From the NCBI GenBank assembly GCA_041163945.1, contig JBEAQJ010000085.1:1-23795 (forward strand): a stretch of DNA of 23,795 nt, written 5' to 3'. Below, piece after piece: positions 22,721 through 23,795 of the stretch (position 1 is its first letter; each line of letters opens with the position of its first letter). This DNA comes from Roseicyclus sp041163945 (lineage in GTDB: Bacteria > Pseudomonadota > Alphaproteobacteria > Rhodobacterales > Rhodobacteraceae). Made by a program: the position numbers and the translations under genes. A model generated the notes under the pieces. That model was not told the origin of the DNA and made no database searches. It saw nothing but the letters and a program-made list of their open reading frames with translations.

Positions 22721-23584
22721 ATGCCCAACCGCCGCCCGAACGTTTCGCCGCCCCCCGCCGATGCCGCCGCCCGCCGCGCCATCGCGCCCGTCGTTTGCTA
22801 CCCGGTCGCAACCCTGCCCGCGCTGTCAGAAGATGTGATCGCGCAGGCCCAACGCGGGCTGGTTCTGCGCGACAGTGTGAAAATCCCGCCGCGCGCGGCG
22901 CGCTGCTTTCGTGCCCGGGCCGGGCAGGTGATCCGCATTCGGTCGATCGAGGGTCCACAGGTGGGCGATCTGAACCTGTGGCACGCCCATGATCTGACAG
23001 AGCGATTCTTTTCCGGCAAGACGCGCGCCCTGCACGGCACCCATGTCACCACCGGGGACCGTCTTTGGTCCAGCCTGCCGCATCTGCGCCCGATGGCCAG
23101 CATCGTGGCCGATACGCTGGACTGGTACGGGTTCGACGATTACGGCGGGGCGGTCCATGACGTGATCGGCACGCGCTGCGATCCCTACACGCATTGTCTG
23201 TTGTCCGATGGCGGCCAGTATCACCACTGCTGCCATTCCAACCTGACGCGGGCGCTGGCCGAGGAAACCGGCCTGACTTTGGCCGAAGCCGAACGGCATG
23301 TGCATGATGTGCTCAACGTGTTCATGTGCACGGGTTTCACCCGTGACACCGGGCAGTATTTCATGAAAGCCTCGCCCGTGCGGCCGGGCGATCATCTTGA
23401 TCTTTTGGCCGAAATCGACCTGCTGGGGGCCTTGTCGGCCTGTCCGGGGGGCGATTGCGGGTCGGAACATTCCTCGGATTCGGCGCCCTGTTACCCGCTG
23501 CTGGTCGAAATTTTCGATTGCGATCTGACCGCGCACTGGATGCCCGCGAAGGTCAACGGTTACGACCGCAGCCACGGCGTTTGA
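22721..23584 (+). CDS. DUF1989 / urea carboxylase-associated family protein
   Basis: A 287-aa protein of the DUF1989 family, annotated elsewhere as urea-carboxylase-associated. Relatives have been linked to guanidine and carboxyguanidine breakdown, but no urea carboxylase, allophanate hydrolase or guanidine importer lies here. Conserved blocks are GDLNLW (82-87), GTRCDPYTHCL (150-160), YHHCCHSN (167-174) and ACPGGDCGSEHS (240-251); the Cys and His residues probably form a metal site. The ATG at 22721 is chosen because AGGTGA lies about 7 nt upstream; an in-frame GTG at 22682 and ATG at 22694 lack a ribosome site and would add a low-complexity Arg/Pro stretch. A terminator follows. The function stays unassigned. 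Confidence 0.88.
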   Translation: MPNRRPNVSPPPADAAARRAIAPVVCYPVATLPALSEDVIAQAQRGLVLRDSVKIPPRAARCFRARAGQVIRIRSIEGPQVGDLNLWHAHDLTERFFSGKTRALHGTHVTTGDRLWSSLPHLRPMASIVADTLDWYGFDDYGGAVHDVIGTRCDPYTHCLLSDGGQYHHCCHSNLTRALAEETGLTLAEAERHVHDVLNVFMCTGFTRDTGQYFMKASPVRPGDHLDLLAEIDLLGALSACPGGDCGSEHSSDSAPCYPLLVEIFDCDLTAHWMPAKVNGYDRSHGV

Positions 23585-23593
23585 TCCCCCCCG

Positions 23594-23617
23594 AACGGGC
23601 GCTGCTGTGCCCGTTTT
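23594..23617 (+). terminator. Terminator after the DUF1989 gene
   Basis: AACGGGC (23594-23600) pairs with GCCCGTT (23609-23615) around an 8-nt loop, and a short T-run (TTTT, 23614-23617) follows. It lies 9 nt after the stop codon at 23582-23584. The T-tract is short, so efficiency is uncertain. Confidence 0.7.
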
Positions 23618-23795
23618 CCAGTGCGTTCAAAATTAATTTCCTGTCGCAAAAAATTGTCTTGCATGGCGATGAAAACGGCCTCATATGCCCGCCGCAAGAC
23701 GCCAACGCACGCGCCTCTGTCACGGGTGGTACTCCGGCCTGCCGGCATAACCATCGCAGTTACGTAGCGACGGTAACGTCTCCCTTGGAACTTTG
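23618..23795. other. Intergenic tail to the window edge
   Basis: I see no gene here. The first 60 bp are AT-rich, unlike the rest of the window. TTGCAT (23659-23664) and CATATG (23682-23687), 17 bp apart on the + strand, could be a weak promoter for a gene beyond the edge. A short dyad GTTAC (23759-23763) / GTAAC (23773-23777) follows. The 64-aa open frame on the - strand (23754-23560) overlaps the DUF1989 gene and has no family resemblance. Confidence 0.35.

Noticed and set aside
23560..23754. A 64-aa - strand open frame at the window end.
   Set aside because: It overlaps the 3' end of the DUF1989 gene, has no visible ribosome site or family resemblance, and covers a terminator.

Overview
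The window looks like chromosomal DNA of an alphaproteobacterium of the order Rhodobacterales (Rhodobacter/Paracoccus/Roseobacter group). The signs are GC-rich coding DNA, an F0 ATP synthase cluster (atpI-atpB-atpE-atpF'-atpF) that ends at a terminator without the F1 genes, an ethylmalonyl-CoA mutase, an HvrA-type H-NS protein and an Irr-box-like site. I see no mobile element, tRNA, rRNA, CRISPR array or prophage gene. Almost all the sequence is coding, and no gap exceeds about 210 bp.

Layout. (1) 1-2682, + strand: F0 genes, with intercistronic hairpins on both sides of atpE and a strong intrinsic terminator at 2653-2682. (2) 10745-2783, - strand: a probable nine-gene operon. It runs two Dpp/Opp-type permeases, a fused two-domain ABC ATPase, an aldehyde dehydrogenase, a small membrane protein, a hotdog thioesterase, an SDR dehydrogenase, an unrecognised 116-aa protein and a self-processing P1/NylC-type hydrolase. 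Five of its eight junctions are 4-nt ATGA overlaps. It has no substrate-binding protein, and its substrate is unknown. (3) 10746-10925: a divergent control region with an 8+8 bp inverted repeat over the ecm promoter. (4) 10926-14023, + strand: ecm, an H-NS/HvrA-like gene and deoD. (5) 19572-14061, - strand: a BMP-type nucleoside ABC importer (binding protein, fused ATPase, two permeases) ending in a trimeric-type purine nucleoside phosphorylase, which converges on deoD. (6) 22516-19737, - strand: a VOC-fold protein, a universal stress protein, nfuA with its own promoter and an Irr/ICE-like box, tsaB and rimI. (7) 22721-23584, + strand: a DUF1989 (urea-carboxylase-associated family) gene and its terminator, then 178 bp without a gene.

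How they fit together. The BMP importer and the two phosphorylases form a purine nucleoside uptake and salvage module. Their active-site residues suggest complementary ranges: DeoD broad, the trimeric enzyme for 6-oxopurines. ecm belongs to the ethylmalonyl-CoA pathway of acetyl-CoA assimilation. The nine-gene operon reads as uptake of a small peptide-, amide- or opine-like compound followed by hydrolysis and oxidation. It is the least explained part of the window and the best candidate for an undescribed pathway.
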